Notes: a model not told the origin generated them from the letters alone. 64,000 bases of DNA from Stappia sp. 28M-7 (GCF_014252955.1 NZ_JACMIA010000001.1:3432258-3496257), one strand, 5' to 3'. Numbered from the stretch's first letter, positions 8,971 through 19,010 are shown. Translations and numbers: made by a program.

Positions 8971-10614
8971 ATGACCGGTCTGCTGACGCAATTGAAACGC
9001 CTGCCCGTGCTGACCGCGGGATGGATCAAGCCGAACATCCGGCTTTTCCGCTCCACGCGCCTGCCACTGGTCTGGGCGCTCGCCATCGTCATCGGCGTCC
9101 TGACCGCGATTGCCGCCATCCTGTTCCGCATGGCCATCGGCGCCTTCCAGTGGCTGTGGCTCGGCACCTCGGCGGAAACGGTTATCACCGCCGCCGCGAC
9201 GGTGCCCTGGTGGGTTATCCTCCTGGCCCCGACGCTCGGCGGGCTGTGCATCGGCATCTTCCTGCAGACGATCCAGCCCAAGCAGCGCACCGGCGGCGTG
9301 CCCGACGTGATCGAGGCCCGCGTCCAGGGCGGCCGCGGCCTGCCCTTCTGGTCCGGCATTTCCTCCGCCTTCCTCACCTCCGCCTCGCTCGGCTGCGGGG
9401 CCAGCGCCGGCCGCGAAGGCCCCGTCGTGCATCTGGGCGCGACCATCGGCACCGCGCTCTGCCAAACGTTCCGCCTGCCCGATGCCGCCCGCCGCATCCT
9501 GCTTGCCTGCGGCGTCGCCAGCGCGGTGTCCGCCTCGTTCAACGCGCCGATCGCCGGCGTTCTCTTCGCCCATGAGGTCATTCTCGGCCACTACGCGATG
9601 ACCGCCTTCGTGCCTATCGTCATCGCCTCGGTGCTCGGCACACTGATGTCGCGCCTGTGGTTCGGCGACATCGCCGCCTTCTCGATCCCCGAATACCAGA
9701 TCTCCTCCTTGCTGGAGATGCCGGCCTTCGCCCTGCTCGGCCTCACCTGCGCCGCCGTGGCGGTGATCTTCCAGTTCTCGTTGATCGGCACGGATTGGGT
9801 GGCCCGCAACATCTCCATGCCACTGTGGCTGCGCCCGGTGATCGGCGGGCTGGCGGTCGGCGCCATCGGCATCGTGTTTCCCGGCGTTCTCGGCGTCGGT
9901 TACGAGGCGACCGACCTTGCCCTGCGCCAGGAACTGCCGCTGATGACCATGCTGGCGCTGCTGGTCGCCAAGACGGCGGCGACCTCGATCACCCTTGCCT
10001 CGCGCTTCGGCGGCGGCATCTTCTCGCCAGCGCTCTATCTGGGCGCGATGACCGGCGGCGCCTTCGGCCTGATCGCGGCAGCCGCCTTCCCCGAGCTCGC
10101 CTCCTCGCACGGTCTCTATGCGATCCTCGGCATGGGCGCGGTTGCGGCGGCCGTTCTCGGTGCACCGTTCTCCACCACGATGATCGTGTTCGAGCTGACC
10201 GGCGGCTACGCGCTGTCCATCGCGCTGCTGATCGCCGTGTCCATCGCCACCGGCCTGACCCAGGCGGTGCACGGGCGCTCCTATTTCCACTGGCAGCTGG
10301 AAATGCGCGGCGTGATGCTGAACGAGGGCGCGCACAAGTGGCTGGTGCGCATCGTCCACGTCTCGGATTTCGTCGAGCGGCTGCCGGACGACGCGGAACC
10401 GCAAACCCACGATCCGGAGGCCGACGGCGCCAGCCTCAAGCTCGACGACACGCTGGAGGCAGCGCTGAAGGTCTTCGACGAGAGCGGCACCAACAAGCTG
10501 CCGGTGGTGGATGCGGCCGATCATACCAAGGTCATCGGCCATGCCACCCATGTGCGGGCGCTGCGCTTCTTCAACGCCGAGCTGATCAACAACCAGGTTG
10601 AGGAGCACCGCTGA
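8971..10614 (+). CDS. CLC-family chloride channel/transporter
   Basis: A 547-residue integral membrane protein of the CLC family. The three selectivity segments are present: GGVPD (108-112), GREGP (147-151) with gating glutamate E149, and GGGIFSP (347-353). The helix equivalent to the proton-path region reads AGVLFAHEVILG: the glutamate matching E202 of the E. coli protein is kept, while the next position (E203, the internal proton glutamate) is valine. Residues ~480-545 look like a CBS-type cytoplasmic domain (KLDDTLEAALKVFDESGTNKLPVVD). It converges with the aminopeptidase gene. Antiporter versus channel activity is uncertain. Confidence 0.9.
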   Translation: MTGLLTQLKRLPVLTAGWIKPNIRLFRSTRLPLVWALAIVIGVLTAIAAILFRMAIGAFQWLWLGTSAETVITAAATVPWWVILLAPTLGGLCIGIFLQTIQPKQRTGGVPDVIEARVQGGRGLPFWSGISSAFLTSASLGCGASAGREGPVVHLGATIGTALCQTFRLPDAARRILLACGVASAVSASFNAPIAGVLFAHEVILGHYAMTAFVPIVIASVLGTLMSRLWFGDIAAFSIPEYQISSLLEMPAFALLGLTCAAVAVIFQFSLIGTDWVARNISMPLWLRPVIGGLAVGAIGIVFPGVLGVGYEATDLALRQELPLMTMLALLVAKTAATSITLASRFGGGIFSPALYLGAMTGGAFGLIAAAAFPELASSHGLYAILGMGAVAAAVLGAPFSTTMIVFELTGGYALSIALLIAVSIATGLTQAVHGRSYFHWQLEMRGVMLNEGAHKWLVRIVHVSDFVERLPDDAEPQTHDPEADGASLKLDDTLEAALKVFDESGTNKLPVVDAADHTKVIGHATHVRALRFFNAELINNQVEEHR

Positions 10615-10644
10615 GCGGCGCTCCTCGACCCGTTATAGCGCCCC

Positions 10645-12459
10645 TTACAGCGGCGCCGTCGCCCGCTCGAGCCAGGCCCGCGTCGCCTCGTCCACCAGCG
10701 GCCCCAGCTCGCGCAGGACGCGGGCATGATAGGCGTCGAACCAGGCCCTCTCCTCGGCGCTGAGCATCTCCGCCGCCACCGCCCGCCGGTCGATCGGGGC
10801 AAGCGTCAGTGGCTCGAAGCCGAGCATCGCCCGCTCGCCGCCCTCGATGGCGGCCGGCGGCGTCACCAGCTCCAGGTTCTCGATCCGGATGCCGTGGCTG
10901 CCGTCGCGATAGTAGCCCGGCTCGTTGGAGACGATCATGCCCGGCTCCAGCGGCACATGGCCGGTCTTGGCGATGCGCTGCGGCCCCTCGTGCACCGACA
11001 GGTAGGAACCGACGCCGTGGCCCGTGCCATGGTCGAAGTCGAGACCGGCCTTCCACAGGGCGATACGGGCCAGCGCATCGATCTGCGCGCCGCTGGTGCC
11101 GACCGGAAACCGCGCGGTGGCGATGGCGATGTGCCCCTTCAGCACCAGTGTGAAATGGCGCTTCTGGTCCTGCGGCACCTCGCCGACGGCAACGGTGCGG
11201 GTGATGTCGGTGGTGCCGTCCTCGTACTGGGCACCGGAATCGATCAAGAACAGGCTGTTGTCCGGGATCGGCAGGTTGCTGCCCCGGTCGACCCGGTAGT
11301 GGCAGATCGCGGCATTGGGACCGGCTGCCGAAATGCTGTCGAAGGAAATCTCCTTCAGCTTGCCGGTCTCGGCGCGAAATGCCTCAAGCCGCTCGGCAAC
11401 GGCGATCTCGTCGAGCCCTCCGGCAGCCGCCGCGCCATCCAGCCAGCACAGGAAGCGGGCAAAGGCCGCACCGTCGCGCAGATGCGCGGCCCGCGCACCG
11501 GCGATCTCCGCCGCGTTTTTCACTGCCTTGGCCTTGGTCACCGGATCCGCGCCATGCTTCACCTTGCCGCCGGCGGCGAGTACGGCGCTCGCCAGCGCAT
11601 CGCCCGCCCAGTCGGGATCGACCAGCACCGTGGCCCCCGACGACCCGAGCGCGCTCAGCGCGCCCGTCAGCCCGCCCGGCTCGGCGATGTCGGCCAAGGC
11701 CTCCAGATGGTCGCGCGAGGCATTGGTGAGCTTGCGGGCGTCGATGAAGATCTGCGGGCGCCCCTCGCGCGGCAGGATGGCGAAGGACAGCGGCAGGGGC
11801 GTGTGCGACACGTCGCTGCCGCGAATATTGAACAGCCAGGCGATGGAATCGGGCTGGGTCAGGACGAAGGCATCGCCCCCCGCACGGCGCACTTCCGCGG
11901 CCATCCGCGCGACCTTCTCCTGCGCCGCCTCGCCGGCGAATTCGGGAGGATGCACCTGAACCTGGCCGAGCGGCGGCTCCGGCCGGTCCTCCCACACCGC
12001 ATCGAGCGGATTGCTGTCCACCGCGACCAGCTCCGCACCTGCCCTGGCGCAGGCTTCGGCAAGCCGCCTGGCCCCGTTCACCGTATGCAACATCGGATCG
12101 TAGCCGAGCTTCTGGCCCGGCTGCAGCTTGCCCGCCAGCCACTCGGACGGCGGCGTCTCGATCAGGTGCATCGGCCGGAAGACGCCGGTATCCACCTGCT
12201 CGCGCACCTGGATCGTATAGCGGCCGTCGACAAAGATCGCGGCCTCGTCGGCCAGCACGACCGCCATTCCGGCCGATCCGGCAAACCCCGTCAGCCAGGA
12301 CAGCCGCGCGTCGCTGGGCGGCACATATTCGCCCTGATGCGCATCGGCGCGCGGGATGAGGAAACCGTCAAGGCCCCTGCGGGCCAGCTCGCGCCGCAGC
12401 GCCGCGCAACGCGCGGAACCGACGGACGGGTCGATGACATTGTCGAAGGACTGGAACAT
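10645..12459 (-). CDS. Xaa-Pro aminopeptidase (M24B family)
   Basis: A 604-residue cytosolic metallopeptidase that removes an N-terminal residue preceding proline. Two creatinase-like N-terminal domains are followed by the pita-bread catalytic domain. Metal-ligand motifs are in order: LIDSGAQYEDGTTDITRT (two Asp), GTGHGVGSYLSVHEGP (His), and SNEPGYYRDGSHGIRIENL (Glu), with a final Glu expected in GFEPLTLAP. Length and domain order match eukaryote-like aminopeptidase P of alphaproteobacteria. The start MFQSFDNVID is followed by the typical RCAALRRELARRGLDGFLIPRAD block. Confidence 0.93.
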   Translation of the reverse strand: MFQSFDNVIDPSVGSARCAALRRELARRGLDGFLIPRADAHQGEYVPPSDARLSWLTGFAGSAGMAVVLADEAAIFVDGRYTIQVREQVDTGVFRPMHLIETPPSEWLAGKLQPGQKLGYDPMLHTVNGARRLAEACARAGAELVAVDSNPLDAVWEDRPEPPLGQVQVHPPEFAGEAAQEKVARMAAEVRRAGGDAFVLTQPDSIAWLFNIRGSDVSHTPLPLSFAILPREGRPQIFIDARKLTNASRDHLEALADIAEPGGLTGALSALGSSGATVLVDPDWAGDALASAVLAAGGKVKHGADPVTKAKAVKNAAEIAGARAAHLRDGAAFARFLCWLDGAAAAGGLDEIAVAERLEAFRAETGKLKEISFDSISAAGPNAAICHYRVDRGSNLPIPDNSLFLIDSGAQYEDGTTDITRTVAVGEVPQDQKRHFTLVLKGHIAIATARFPVGTSGAQIDALARIALWKAGLDFDHGTGHGVGSYLSVHEGPQRIAKTGHVPLEPGMIVSNEPGYYRDGSHGIRIENLELVTPPAAIEGGERAMLGFEPLTLAPIDRRAVAAEMLSAEERAWFDAYHARVLRELGPLVDEATRAWLERATAPL

Positions 12460-12636
12460 GCCACGACGCTAGCGCCAAAGCCGGCGCTGCGAAAGGGCGT
12501 TGAATGCGCCCCCGGGCGGCTTTTGCACATGCGCAAGGCAAGCTTTTGCCGGGGATTTCAGCATCTGCTTTGTTGCGTTGCAAAATTATGAATTCGCACA
12601 TGCAGCAATCGCAGCACTGCCATGCACTTATGGCGC

Positions 12637-12665
12637 TTTTCGCATGGCCCGGCACTCCCCATACT
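12637..12665 (+). promoter_or_regulatory. candidate promoter of the DUF1127 gene
   Basis: TTTTCG (12637-12642) and CATACT (12660-12665) lie 17 bp apart, giving a leader of about 55 nt before the ATG at 12727. Both elements are weak matches. The rest of the 267-bp gap to the aminopeptidase gene holds nothing else I can name. Confidence 0.3.
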
Positions 12666-12726
12666 CTGTGTCGAGAGTTTGAGGGAGGAAGCTCTATCTA
12701 GAGACCTCGAACCGGAGACTAAGACC

Positions 12727-12951
12727 ATGGCCATTGCCACCACGACCACCACCGCCATCTCGGGCGTATCGCGCAGCTCTTCCAAGAGCGTGTTCCGCAA
12801 GGCGCTCGACTCGATGATCACCGCTCGTGAGCGTCAGGCTCGCCGCTATGTGAACGGCTACCTTCTGTCGCTCGACGACGCCACGCTCGCCGCCTACGGC
12901 TACGACCGGGCCGAGCTGGAGCGCAACAGCTCGCTGACCTCCGCGTTCTGA
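12727..12951 (+). CDS. DUF1127 small protein
   Basis: A 74-residue basic protein. The C-terminal half (ARRYVNGYLLSLDDATLAAYGYDRAELERN) is the DUF1127 motif, in which an Arg-rich helix precedes a short LDD..L...G..R..I/L motif. In related bacteria such small proteins are stress- or phosphate-responsive and have been linked to RNA turnover. The N-terminus is Thr/Ser-rich. The ATG is preceded by GGAG ten bases upstream. The gene stands alone, with its own upstream region and a strong terminator. Confidence 0.85.
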   Translation: MAIATTTTTAISGVSRSSSKSVFRKALDSMITARERQARRYVNGYLLSLDDATLAAYGYDRAELERNSSLTSAF

Positions 12952-12976
12952 TACGCAGGTCACTGACTGTACAGAA

Positions 12977-13015
12977 ACGGGCCCGGCGGTCACTCCGCCG
13001 GGCCCGTTCCGTTTT
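12977..13015 (+). terminator. intrinsic terminator after the DUF1127 gene
   Basis: A perfect 13-bp stem (ACGGGCCCGGCGG / CCGCCGGGCCCGT) with a TCACT loop (12977-13007) is followed by TCCGTTTT. It lies between convergent genes; prmA ends at 13039, so it may stop transcription from both sides. Confidence 0.85.
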
Positions 13016-13038
13016 CTGCAGCAGGCTCTTGCGGGTCG

Positions 13039-13929
13039 TCAGCCCTCGTGGCGGCCGCGCACCAGCGTCAGCGTCAGCCAGCCGTCGCGGTTCTGCCGGC
13101 GCACCAGGTGAAAGCCCTGCATGCCATAGGCGAACAGGATGCGCGGGCCGTCCTCCACGCGCAGGCCCGACAGGACCAGCGTCGCCGAGCGGGTCATGCG
13201 TGCAGACAGGCCGGCGGCCATGCGCATCAAGGGCCGGGCGAGAATATTCGCCACCACCAGATCGAAGGGGCCGGCTTCCGCGAAGATCCGGCTGTCGACG
13301 CCCGCTGCCGTCGCCGTGCGCACCAGGTTGCCGGCAAGATTGTGGATCGCGTTGGCGCGCGCCGTGATGGTTGCCACCGGATCGATGTCGGTTGCCAGCA
13401 CCGGCTGTCGGGACAGCCGCGCCATGGCGATGGCCAGAACGCCTGTGCCGGTGCCCAGGTCCAGCATCCGCGCATAGGAGCGGCGGGTCAGCAGCCGGTC
13501 GATCTCGATCAGGCAGCCCGCCGTCGTCCCGTGATGACCGGTGCCGAACGCTAGCGCCGCCTCGATCTCGATGGAAATGCCGGCGAGCGGGCGCTTTGCG
13601 CGGTCATGCGAGCCATGGATGAAGAAACGGCCCGCCTGTACCGGCGACAGGCCTTCCAGGCTCTTTTCCACCCAGTTGATGTCTTCCAGTTCCACCGCCT
13701 CGACAGGCGCGGCAAACGCGTCCGCACCCAGCCGGTCCTTGACGAGTTCGGCCGCCTCCGTCTCGCTCATGTCGAACAGCAGGATCTCGGCGGTCCATTC
13801 CCGCCCATCCGCCGACGCTTCGAAAACGGTCACCGGATTGCCGTCGTCCTCGAAGTCGCGCGACAGCAGCTCATAGATGCGCTTCGCCTCGATCTCGGGG
13901 GCGGTGATACGGACGCGGATGGTGGACAT
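13039..13929 (-). CDS. prmA: ribosomal protein L11 methyltransferase
   Basis: PrmA trimethylates ribosomal protein L11 using S-adenosylmethionine. This 296-residue protein has the substrate-recognition N-terminal domain and a class I methyltransferase domain. AFGTGHHGTT (127-136) and the SAM-binding motif LDLGTGTGVLAIA (156-168) are clear, as is the catalytic-loop sequence DLVVANILARPL. It lies downstream of uvrD on the same strand with a 95-bp gap. Confidence 0.93.
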   Translation of the reverse strand: MSTIRVRITAPEIEAKRIYELLSRDFEDDGNPVTVFEASADGREWTAEILLFDMSETEAAELVKDRLGADAFAAPVEAVELEDINWVEKSLEGLSPVQAGRFFIHGSHDRAKRPLAGISIEIEAALAFGTGHHGTTAGCLIEIDRLLTRRSYARMLDLGTGTGVLAIAMARLSRQPVLATDIDPVATITARANAIHNLAGNLVRTATAAGVDSRIFAEAGPFDLVVANILARPLMRMAAGLSARMTRSATLVLSGLRVEDGPRILFAYGMQGFHLVRRQNRDGWLTLTLVRGRHEG

Positions 13930-14024
13930 GATCTCTCCGGAGACAGGAAACAGCGCCCGCCCTATAGCGCCCGAAAGCAGGGGGCATCAATCGCATTCGC
14001 GCTGGATGGGGAAACGCGCGCCGT

Positions 14025-16505
14025 TCAGTGCCGTTCGACGAAGCTGTCGAGCACCTTCTTGCGCCCTGCCTTATCGAATTGCACCGTCAGCTTGTTGCCT
14101 TCGATGCCGACGACCTCGCCATAGCCGAACTTGAGGTGGAACACCCGCTCGCCCATGTCGAAGGCCGACGGCGTGTCGGATACCGACTTGGCGACCAGCT
14201 CGCCCTCGATCATCCGCGGCCCGCCCGATTGCCCGCCTGACTGCCGGCCGCCGCCCGATCCCATCCGCCCGCCAAAGCCGCCGCTACTGGTGCTGCCCTG
14301 CGCTTGCGAACGCTGCGCCCGCTGCCAGCCCGGCGTCGAATAATTCGCCTTGAAGGGATCGCGCGTGTCGAAGCGGCTGGCGCCGTAGCCCCCGCCGCCA
14401 TAGCCGCCGTAATTGCTGGACTGCTCGACCACGTCGACGTGATCGGCCGGCAGCTCGTCGAGAAAGCGCGAGGGGATGGAGCTCTGCCACATGCCGTGGA
14501 TGCGCCGGTTGGAGGCGAACCAGATCTTCGCCCGCCGCCGCGCCCGGGTGATGCCCACATAGGCAAGCCGCCGCTCTTCCTCCAGCCCCGCGCGGCCGCT
14601 CTCGTCGAGCGCGCGCTGATGCGGGAAGAGGCCCTCCTCCCAGCCGGGGAGGAACACCGTGTCGAACTCAAGGCCCTTGGCCGAATGCAGCGTCATGATC
14701 GACACCGCGTCGTTGTTGCCGTCCGCGTCCCGGTCCATGACCAGCGCGACGTGCTCCAGGAAGCCGGCGAGCGATTCGAACTCGTCCATCGAGCGGACGA
14801 GTTCCTTCAGGTTGTCGAGCCGGCCCGGCGCCTCCGCCGAACGGTCGTTGCGCCACATCTCGGTATAGCCGCTCTCGTCGAGAATGATCTCGGCCAGCTC
14901 CGTATGCGACATGGCCGGCACCAGGTCGCGCCAGCGGTCGAAATCGGCCAGCAGCATGCGCAGCGTCGTGCGCGCCTTGGGCTTCAGTTCCTCGGTCTGG
15001 CACAGGTCGGAGGCCGCCTGCATGAGCGGGATACGGTTCGCCCGCGCGTAGGCATGAACCAGCTTCAGGCTGGCCTCGCCGAGGCCGCGCTTGGGCGTGT
15101 TGACGATCCGCTCGAAGGCGAGGTCGTCGGCCGGCTGCACCACGCAGCGGAAATAGGCCATCGCATCGCGGATCTCCATGCGCTCATAGAAGCGCGGGCC
15201 GCCGACCACCCGGTAGTTGACGCCGAGCGTGACGAACCGGTCCTCGAACTCGCGCATCTGGAAGGACGCGCGCACCAGGATCGCCATGCTCTCGAGGCTG
15301 TGCCCCTTGGACTGCAGCGCCTCGATCTCGTCGCCGATGGCGCGGGCCTCTTCCTCGGAGTCCCAGGCGGCGGCAACGCTGACGCGCACTTCCTCGCCTT
15401 CCGGGTCCACGACGTCGGTGAACAGCGTCTTGCCCAGGCGCCCCTCGTTATGGGCGATCAGGTGCGAGGCGGCGGCGAGGATATGGCTCGTCGAGCGGTA
15501 GTTGCGCTCCAGCCGGATCACCTTGGCGCCGGGAAAGTCGTGGTCGAAGCGCAGAATGTTGTCGACCTCGGCGCCGCGCCAGCCGTAGATCGACTGGTCG
15601 TCGTCGCCGACGCAGCAAATGTTGCGGTTGCCCTGCGCCAGCAGCCGCAGGAACAGATACTGCGCGATGTTGGTGTCCTGATACTCGTCCACCAGCATGA
15701 AGCGGAAGCGGTTCTGGTACTCGGCCAGCACGTCCGGATTGTTGCGGAACAGCGTGATCACATGCAGCAGCAGGTCGCCGAAATCGGCGGCATTGAGGAT
15801 CGACAGCCGCTCCTGGTACTGCTCGTAGAGCGCCCGGCCCTTGCCGTTGCCGAAGGAGCGCGCCTCGCCCTCCGGCACCTGGTCGGGCGTCAGGCCGCGG
15901 TTCTTCCATCCGTCCAACTGGCTGGCGAAGGCGCGCGCCGTCCAGCGCTTGTCGTCCAGCCCCTCGGCCTGGATGATCTGCTTGATCAGGCGGATCTGGT
16001 CGTCCGTATCGAGGATCGAGAAACCGGACTGCAGGCCGATCAGTTCGGCGTGTCGGCGCAGGATCTTGACGCAGATCGAGTGGAACGTGCCGAGCCACGG
16101 CATGCCTTCCGCGCTCTCGCCGATCAGACGCTCGATCCGCTCCTTCATCTCGCGGGCGGCCTTGTTGGTGAAGGTCACCGCCAGGATCTGGCTCGGGAAG
16201 GCCCGGCGCGTTGCCAGGATATGGCCGATACGCGTCGTCAGGACGCGGGTCTTGCCGGTGCCGGCACCCGCCAGCACCAGGACCGGACCGTCCAGCGTCT
16301 CGACCGCCTCGCGCTGCTCCGGGTTGAGGCCATCGAGATAGGAGCCGGGTTCGGGCGGACGCGGCCCCAGCGCCGCGCGGGCACGCGCGGCAATGCCGCT
16401 GCCGCCGCTCGCCCGCTCCAGGTCGCTGCCCCGCGCCTCATGCTCCGCCCGCCCCTTTTCCGGGTCCTGGTGGAACTGTCGGGTATCGGCGGGATGATTG
16501 GCCAT
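14025..16505 (-). CDS. uvrD: superfamily 1 DNA helicase UvrD/PcrA
   Basis: An 826-residue ATP-dependent 3'-5' helicase acting in nucleotide excision and mismatch repair. Walker A AGAGTGKT is at 79-86. Other SF1 motifs follow: VTFTNKAAREMKERI, LGTFHSICVKIL, VDEYQDTN, GDDDQSIYGWRGA, LERNYRST, MTLHSAKGLEFDTVFLPGWEEGLFPH and RRLAYVGITRAR. The C-terminal part has a Gly/Ser-rich linker (about 690-760), then a Tudor-like fold (MGERVFHLKFGYGEVVGIEGNKLTVQFD). Residues 1-55 are an extra charged extension before SYLDGLNPEQREAV. I see no LexA-type GTTC-N7-GTTC site upstream. Confidence 0.95.
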   Translation of the reverse strand: MANHPADTRQFHQDPEKGRAEHEARGSDLERASGGSGIAARARAALGPRPPEPGSYLDGLNPEQREAVETLDGPVLVLAGAGTGKTRVLTTRIGHILATRRAFPSQILAVTFTNKAAREMKERIERLIGESAEGMPWLGTFHSICVKILRRHAELIGLQSGFSILDTDDQIRLIKQIIQAEGLDDKRWTARAFASQLDGWKNRGLTPDQVPEGEARSFGNGKGRALYEQYQERLSILNAADFGDLLLHVITLFRNNPDVLAEYQNRFRFMLVDEYQDTNIAQYLFLRLLAQGNRNICCVGDDDQSIYGWRGAEVDNILRFDHDFPGAKVIRLERNYRSTSHILAAASHLIAHNEGRLGKTLFTDVVDPEGEEVRVSVAAAWDSEEEARAIGDEIEALQSKGHSLESMAILVRASFQMREFEDRFVTLGVNYRVVGGPRFYERMEIRDAMAYFRCVVQPADDLAFERIVNTPKRGLGEASLKLVHAYARANRIPLMQAASDLCQTEELKPKARTTLRMLLADFDRWRDLVPAMSHTELAEIILDESGYTEMWRNDRSAEAPGRLDNLKELVRSMDEFESLAGFLEHVALVMDRDADGNNDAVSIMTLHSAKGLEFDTVFLPGWEEGLFPHQRALDESGRAGLEEERRLAYVGITRARRRAKIWFASNRRIHGMWQSSIPSRFLDELPADHVDVVEQSSNYGGYGGGGYGASRFDTRDPFKANYSTPGWQRAQRSQAQGSTSSGGFGGRMGSGGGRQSGGQSGGPRMIEGELVAKSVSDTPSAFDMGERVFHLKFGYGEVVGIEGNKLTVQFDKAGRKKVLDSFVERH

Positions 16506-16616
16506 GCGGGAGAGTGTCTCGACGGGTCTGGGTCACGGATCTGAAACCGCGCGGGCCGTGGCCCTTGCGATTCTGTTCTCTCTTTGGACCATATATAGCA
16601 GCTTGTCCCGTCAAAT

Positions 16617-16644
16617 GGAGGGGCGCAATCGCTCGCGCCCCTCC
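16617..16644 (-). terminator. hairpin after the chemoreceptor gene
   Basis: A perfect 10-bp stem GGAGGGGCGC / GCGCCCCTCC with an 8-nt loop lies 39 bases past the chemoreceptor stop. On the minus strand only ATTTG follows, so the T-tract is weak; the 3' end may be factor-assisted or only stabilised. Confidence 0.55.
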
Positions 16645-16682
16645 CTCTTGGCTTTTGACGCCTTTGTTATTCAGAAAAACGC

Positions 16683-19010
16683 TCAGGCCGCGACGAGCGA
16701 CACCAGTGCCGGGGCCGCCTGTTCGAAGCGCAGCGTGTAGCGCCCGGCGCCGGCAGCAGAGACGGCCGCCGCAAGCACCTGCCCGTCGGCAAGCTGCAGC
16801 ATGACGGCCTGCCCGAGCTCCAGCCGGGCCGATGCGGAAACGGCGGCTTCATGCACGTCCGCCTCCTCGACCCGCGCCCGGTAGCGGCGCCCCATGGCGG
16901 TGACGATGACGGCCTCGCGCATTTGCGCCTGCACCTGCGCACGCCGCGCGGCGAGATCGACCGAGATATCCGCCAGGAACGTCTCCACCTCGCCCGCGAG
17001 TTGCTGTGTCACTTCCGCAAGGCTCGAGGAGACCGCGCTGACATTTCCGGCGAAATGGGCGGTACGCTCGATCGCGGAGGTCACCGAGGTGACGTTGTCC
17101 GCCACCGTGTCGGTGCCGTCCGAGGCGGCAATCACCGAGTTGGCGATCTCCTGCGTCGCCGCGCGCTGCTGCTCCACCGCACCGGCGATGGTTGTGGTCA
17201 GCTCGCGGATATTCGTCATGACGCTGGCGATCTCCCCGATGGAGCCCACCGCGCCTCGGGTCGAGGCCTGGATGCCCGTCACCTGTGCGGCGATATCCTC
17301 CGTCGCCTTGGCGGTCTGGCCGGCAAGGCTCTTCACTTCGCTGGCAACGACCGCAAAGCCCTTGCCCGCCTCGCCGGCGCGCGCGGCCTCGATCGTGGCA
17401 TTCAGCGCCAGCAGATTGGTCTGCTCGGCGATGTCCCGGATCAGGTTGACCACCGAGCCGATCTGCTCGGCCGCCTGCGACAGGGAGGCGACTTCGGCAT
17501 TGGTCAGCTGGGCGCGCTCGGCGGCCGAAGCCATCAGGCCGCTCGCCTTGGCCGTCTGATCGGCAATCTCGCTGATCGAGGCGGAAAGCTCCTCAGCGGC
17601 CGCGGCGACCACCTGGATATTGCCGGACGCCGTCTGCGTGGCGTGGCTTGCGGCTGATGCGTCGGTCGCGGCGCTGCTTGCCCCTTCCTCCAGCGTCTCG
17701 GCCGAGGAGCGCATGTCGCCGGCCTTGGCCCCTGCCGTCGACAGGGTCGACGAGACGCTGCCGCGGAAGCCGGCGATCATCGTCTCGATGGCCGACTGCC
17801 GGTCGCGCTCGCGCAGGCGCTCCTGCTGCAGGTTCCGCTCCAGCTCGATGCGCTCGATGGCGTTCTCGCGGAAGATCTCCACCGCCCCGGCCATGGCGCC
17901 GATCTCGTCGCGGCGGCCGACGCTGGTCACCTCGACGCTGGTGTCGTTGGCCGCAAGCCGGCGCATGACACCGACCAGTTGCGCCAGCGGCGGCGCGATG
18001 GAGCGGTAGACGCCAACGAAGATCACCGCCATCACGACGACCAGCGCGACCATCAGCCCAAGCTCCCAGAGGAAAGCCCGCTGGTTTTGGGCCGCGGCCT
18101 CTGTGGCAGCGGTCAGGATCTGGCGGGAGATCTCGTCTTCGACCTGCTTCAGTTGGTCGATGCGCGCCGTACTGACCGCGAACCACTGCGGACCGCTGAC
18201 GGCGGCGACATCCCCGCCGAACGGCGCCGACACGGCAACCTGTCTCAGAGCGTCGATTTCCTTCACGGCCGCACCGGACAGAGCTGCGTCGTAGGCGGAG
18301 AGCATCTGCGGCGTGGCATAGCGGCGGAAGCTCTCGAGCGAGACCTCCTGCATGGCGCCGAGGCGGATGAAGTTCCGGTAGACGGCTTCGCCGAAGCTGC
18401 CCGAGCCGAAGCCGACGGCGCCGGTGGCCCGCTCCAGTCCCGCCCGCTCCTTCGCCTGCAGCAACGCGCTATAGGCCAGGACCGGGCGCAGCATGTCGCC
18501 GGAGCTGATCAGCGTCGTCATGCCTCCGACCATGTCGAGCAGGTTGCCGATGATGGGGGTGTAATAGGCGCCGACATCGGAGCTGGCGAGGCGCAGCGCG
18601 TCGATGTCCGCGCGGACCCGCTCCAGGTCCTGAAGCGCCTGCGCAGCCTTGTCGCGAGGCGCGGTAAAGTTGTCCGCCTCCAGCCGTGCCGTCGCCGCGC
18701 CGATGCGTGCGACATAGCGCGCGATCGCCTCGTCGGTGGCCTTGCGCTGGTCGCCGATCACGTCGGAAAACGAAACGCCCTTCGACCCGACGAAGCCGGA
18801 GGACATTCCGCGCTCCTTCTGCAGCTGGTGCACAGCCTCGGAAATCACCGGGGCAAGATCGAGCACCTCGCCGACGAAGCGTTCCTCCTGGACGTGCTCG
18901 AACCGAACCGCCAGCTCCATGGCGCTTACGACAAGCAGGCCGCAAAGCGGAATCGCACCCAGCAGAACAAGTCGCAAACCGATGGAACGGTTCACAAATC
19001 CAGAAAACAT
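16683..19010 (-). CDS. methyl-accepting chemotaxis protein with NIT sensor domain
   Basis: A 775-residue transmembrane chemoreceptor that would signal to CheA/CheW. Order: membrane segment 1 (~10-33), a nitrate/nitrite-type NIT sensor (~45-300; [13 protein letters not shown] is its signature), membrane segment 2 (~315-336), HAMP (~337-390), and a cytoplasmic signalling hairpin with tip [20 protein letters not shown] at ~528-547. Residues ~688-763 form an extra C-terminal beta-rich domain resembling a degenerate PilZ fold. The ATG at 19010 is preferred over an upstream TTG because GGAGAG precedes it. No che genes are nearby, so it is an orphan receptor. The ligand is not proven. Confidence 0.9.
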   Translation of the reverse strand: MFSGFVNRSIGLRLVLLGAIPLCGLLVVSAMELAVRFEHVQEERFVGEVLDLAPVISEAVHQLQKERGMSSGFVGSKGVSFSDVIGDQRKATDEAIARYVARIGAATARLEADNFTAPRDKAAQALQDLERVRADIDALRLASSDVGAYYTPIIGNLLDMVGGMTTLISSGDMLRPVLAYSALLQAKERAGLERATGAVGFGSGSFGEAVYRNFIRLGAMQEVSLESFRRYATPQMLSAYDAALSGAAVKEIDALRQVAVSAPFGGDVAAVSGPQWFAVSTARIDQLKQVEDEISRQILTAATEAAAQNQRAFLWELGLMVALVVVMAVIFVGVYRSIAPPLAQLVGVMRRLAANDTSVEVTSVGRRDEIGAMAGAVEIFRENAIERIELERNLQQERLRERDRQSAIETMIAGFRGSVSSTLSTAGAKAGDMRSSAETLEEGASSAATDASAASHATQTASGNIQVVAAAAEELSASISEIADQTAKASGLMASAAERAQLTNAEVASLSQAAEQIGSVVNLIRDIAEQTNLLALNATIEAARAGEAGKGFAVVASEVKSLAGQTAKATEDIAAQVTGIQASTRGAVGSIGEIASVMTNIRELTTTIAGAVEQQRAATQEIANSVIAASDGTDTVADNVTSVTSAIERTAHFAGNVSAVSSSLAEVTQQLAGEVETFLADISVDLAARRAQVQAQMREAVIVTAMGRRYRARVEEADVHEAAVSASARLELGQAVMLQLADGQVLAAAVSAAGAGRYTLRFEQAAPALVSLVAA

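Noticed and set aside
16560-16620. LexA/SOS box upstream of uvrD
   Set aside because: Only GTTC-N7-GGAC is present, two mismatches from the alphaproteobacterial GTTC-N7-GTTC consensus.
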